Positions 63,107-64,000 of a stretch of 64,000 bases of DNA are shown here, piece by piece. Within the stretch, counting starts at the first letter, position 1; each line of letters begins with the position of its first letter. Made by a program: the position numbers and the translations under genes. The notes under the pieces are model-generated. The model was not told the origin of the DNA and did not search any database. It saw only the letters and a list, made by a program, of their open reading frames with translations. The stretch covers positions 186,001-250,000 of the forward strand of contig NZ_RQUZ01000001.1 in the NCBI RefSeq assembly GCF_003992065.1. The letters run 5' to 3'. This DNA comes from Veillonella seminalis (lineage in GTDB: Bacteria; Bacillota; Negativicutes; Veillonellales; Veillonellaceae).

Positions 63107-64000
63107 ATGGCTATTTTATACGATGAACGTCCGTTTAAAAAACGTGTTGAGGATGTTCTTGCCAATGACTTTAAGGTAAAGGCCATCCAAAAAGCGCAAG
63201 ATGTATTCTATGCAAAACGTAAAGCATTGGTTGATCAAGTGCCTGAATGGGAAGAATTCCGTGATGAAGCGGCTGAACTTCGCGATCATGTATTGAGCAA
63301 CTTGGATTATTATTTGAATCAATTTGCTGAAAACGCCGAAAAAGCCGGTGCTAAAGTGCACTTTGCCCGTGACGCTAAAGAAGCAAATGAATATGTAATG
63401 GAAGTAGTTCGTGCCAAAAACGCCAAAATGGTCGTAAAAGGCAAAACTATGGTGTCCGAAGAAATCAGCCTTAACGAAGTATTGATGAATAACGGCGTAG
63501 AAGTTAACGAAACTGACTTGGCCGAATTCATTTTGCAGACAGCTGACTGGAACCCGCCATCTCATATCGTAGTACCTGCCTTGCACTTTGCTCGTGAACG
63601 TATTCGTGACACGTTCCACGAAAAACTCGGTTATGAAGGTACGGAAGATCCGGAAGAAATGACTCGTTTCGTACGTAAACGTATTCGTGATCGTTTCTTG
63701 CGCGCCGATATCGGTTTTACCGGTTGTAACTTCGGTGTAGCCGAAACCGGTACTATTACTATCGTATCCAATGAAGGTAACGGTCGTATGAGTAGCTCCA
63801 TGCCTAAGACTATGATTTGTCTCATGGGTATGGAACGTCTTGTACCTGACTTTGCCGGTCTTGATATTATGATGGAACTCTTGATTCGCTCCTCCGTAGG
63901 TGCCAAGATTTCCAACTACTACTCCATGATTACAGGTCCTGCTAAACCTGGTGAAGCAGACGGTCCTGAAGAACTTCATATCGTTATTATCGACAATGGT
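63107..64000 (+). CDS. lutB: Lactate utilisation protein LutB (3' partial)
   Basis: The first 298 codons of LutB/YkgF. The N-terminus has the LUD domain: AKNAKMVVKGKTMVSEEISL, GFTGCNFGVAETGTI and a MSSSMPKTMICLMG block. The Fe-S ferredoxin-like part expected after residue ~300 lies beyond the window. AGGAGG precedes the ATG at 63107. The long ORF on the opposite strand is a codon-usage shadow. Confidence 0.94.
   Translation, partial: MAILYDERPFKKRVEDVLANDFKVKAIQKAQDVFYAKRKALVDQVPEWEEFRDEAAELRDHVLSNLDYYLNQFAENAEKAGAKVHFARDAKEANEYVMEVVRAKNAKMVVKGKTMVSEEISLNEVLMNNGVEVNETDLAEFILQTADWNPPSHIVVPALHFARERIRDTFHEKLGYEGTEDPEEMTRFVRKRIRDRFLRADIGFTGCNFGVAETGTITIVSNEGNGRMSSSMPKTMICLMGMERLVPDFAGLDIMMELLIRSSVGAKISNYYSMITGPAKPGEADGPEELHIVIIDNG

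Noticed and set aside
63116-63979. Long open frame (287 codons) antisense to lutB
   Set aside because: Caused by biased codon use in lutB; Phe/Thr/His-rich composition, no ribosome site, no family resemblance.

Overview
The window looks like a chromosomal segment of a diderm Firmicute of the class Negativicutes, probably Veillonellaceae. The reasons are: Firmicute-style ribosome binding sites, many intrinsic terminators and TTG starts; two secreted proteins with SLH domains and a lactate-oxidation operon (lutAB); a Pst/Pho operon with a TTTACA-type Pho box; and a transport repertoire biased to dicarboxylates and amino acids. Genus assignment is a guess (Veillonella-like); no rRNA or other taxonomic marker is present.

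Layout. 1-5.9 kb: the 3' end of a propanediol-utilisation (pdu) microcompartment operon: pduO (partial), pduP, pduQ, a glycerol/propanediol channel, pduU, pduV and an unknown gene. 6.1-8.4 kb: a deletion scar with two broken genes, an acetyltransferase and a MobA-like protein. 8.7-14.7 kb: pstSCAB-phoB-phoR, with a Pho box upstream and an internal terminator. 15.2-19.1 kb: 5-oxoprolinase operon pxpA-transporter-pxpB-pxpC, carrying two disabling lesions. 19.3-20.5 kb: alr. 20.7-29.1 kb: an IclR regulator divergent from a six-gene cluster resembling the Campylobacter-type oxidative L-fucose pathway. 29.2-34.1 kb: LysR plus an orphan gene, divergent from a fumarase-superfamily lyase and a DASS dicarboxylate antiporter. 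34.3-45.0 kb: transporters, tRNA-Gly(CCC), carbonic anhydrase, acetyltransferase, lipid kinase, GntR regulator, a candidate small RNA and a molybdopterin-binding protein. 45.1-55.1 kb: housekeeping genes (thioesterase, murI, CofE-like, HyuA-like, deacetylase-like, rph, rdgB, phosphodiesterase, speD, malic enzyme). 55.1-55.55 kb: a large nested hairpin array. 55.66-56.96 kb: a decayed UvrA paralogue. 57.1-61.9 kb: two related SLH proteins flanking a family-39 glycosyltransferase. 62.35 kb to the end: lutA and the start of lutB.

How it fits together. The fucose cluster should convert L-fucose, by mutarotation, oxidation, lactone hydrolysis, dehydration and aldol cleavage, to pyruvate plus L-lactaldehyde; the adjacent iron alcohol dehydrogenase would reduce lactaldehyde to 1,2-propanediol. 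The pdu genes at the window start then handle propanediol: diol dehydratase would lie outside, PduP and PduQ give propionyl-CoA and propanol, PduO supplies adenosylcobalamin. Fucose degradation and the propanediol organelle thus sit about 15 kb apart and probably form one catabolic route. The lactonase and the sugar mutarotase of this route are fused in one polypeptide.

The most novel-looking signals are: (1) a roughly 412-nt multibranched hairpin array directly after the malic enzyme gene, whose stems differ from perfect complementarity only by G-U pairs on the + strand; (2) the lactonase-mutarotase fusion; (3) a short candidate sRNA with its own extended -10 promoter, a C-rich loop and a strong terminator; (4) a lyase/antiporter locus of unknown substrate. 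All calls come from reading the sequence by eye; no database or folding program was used.
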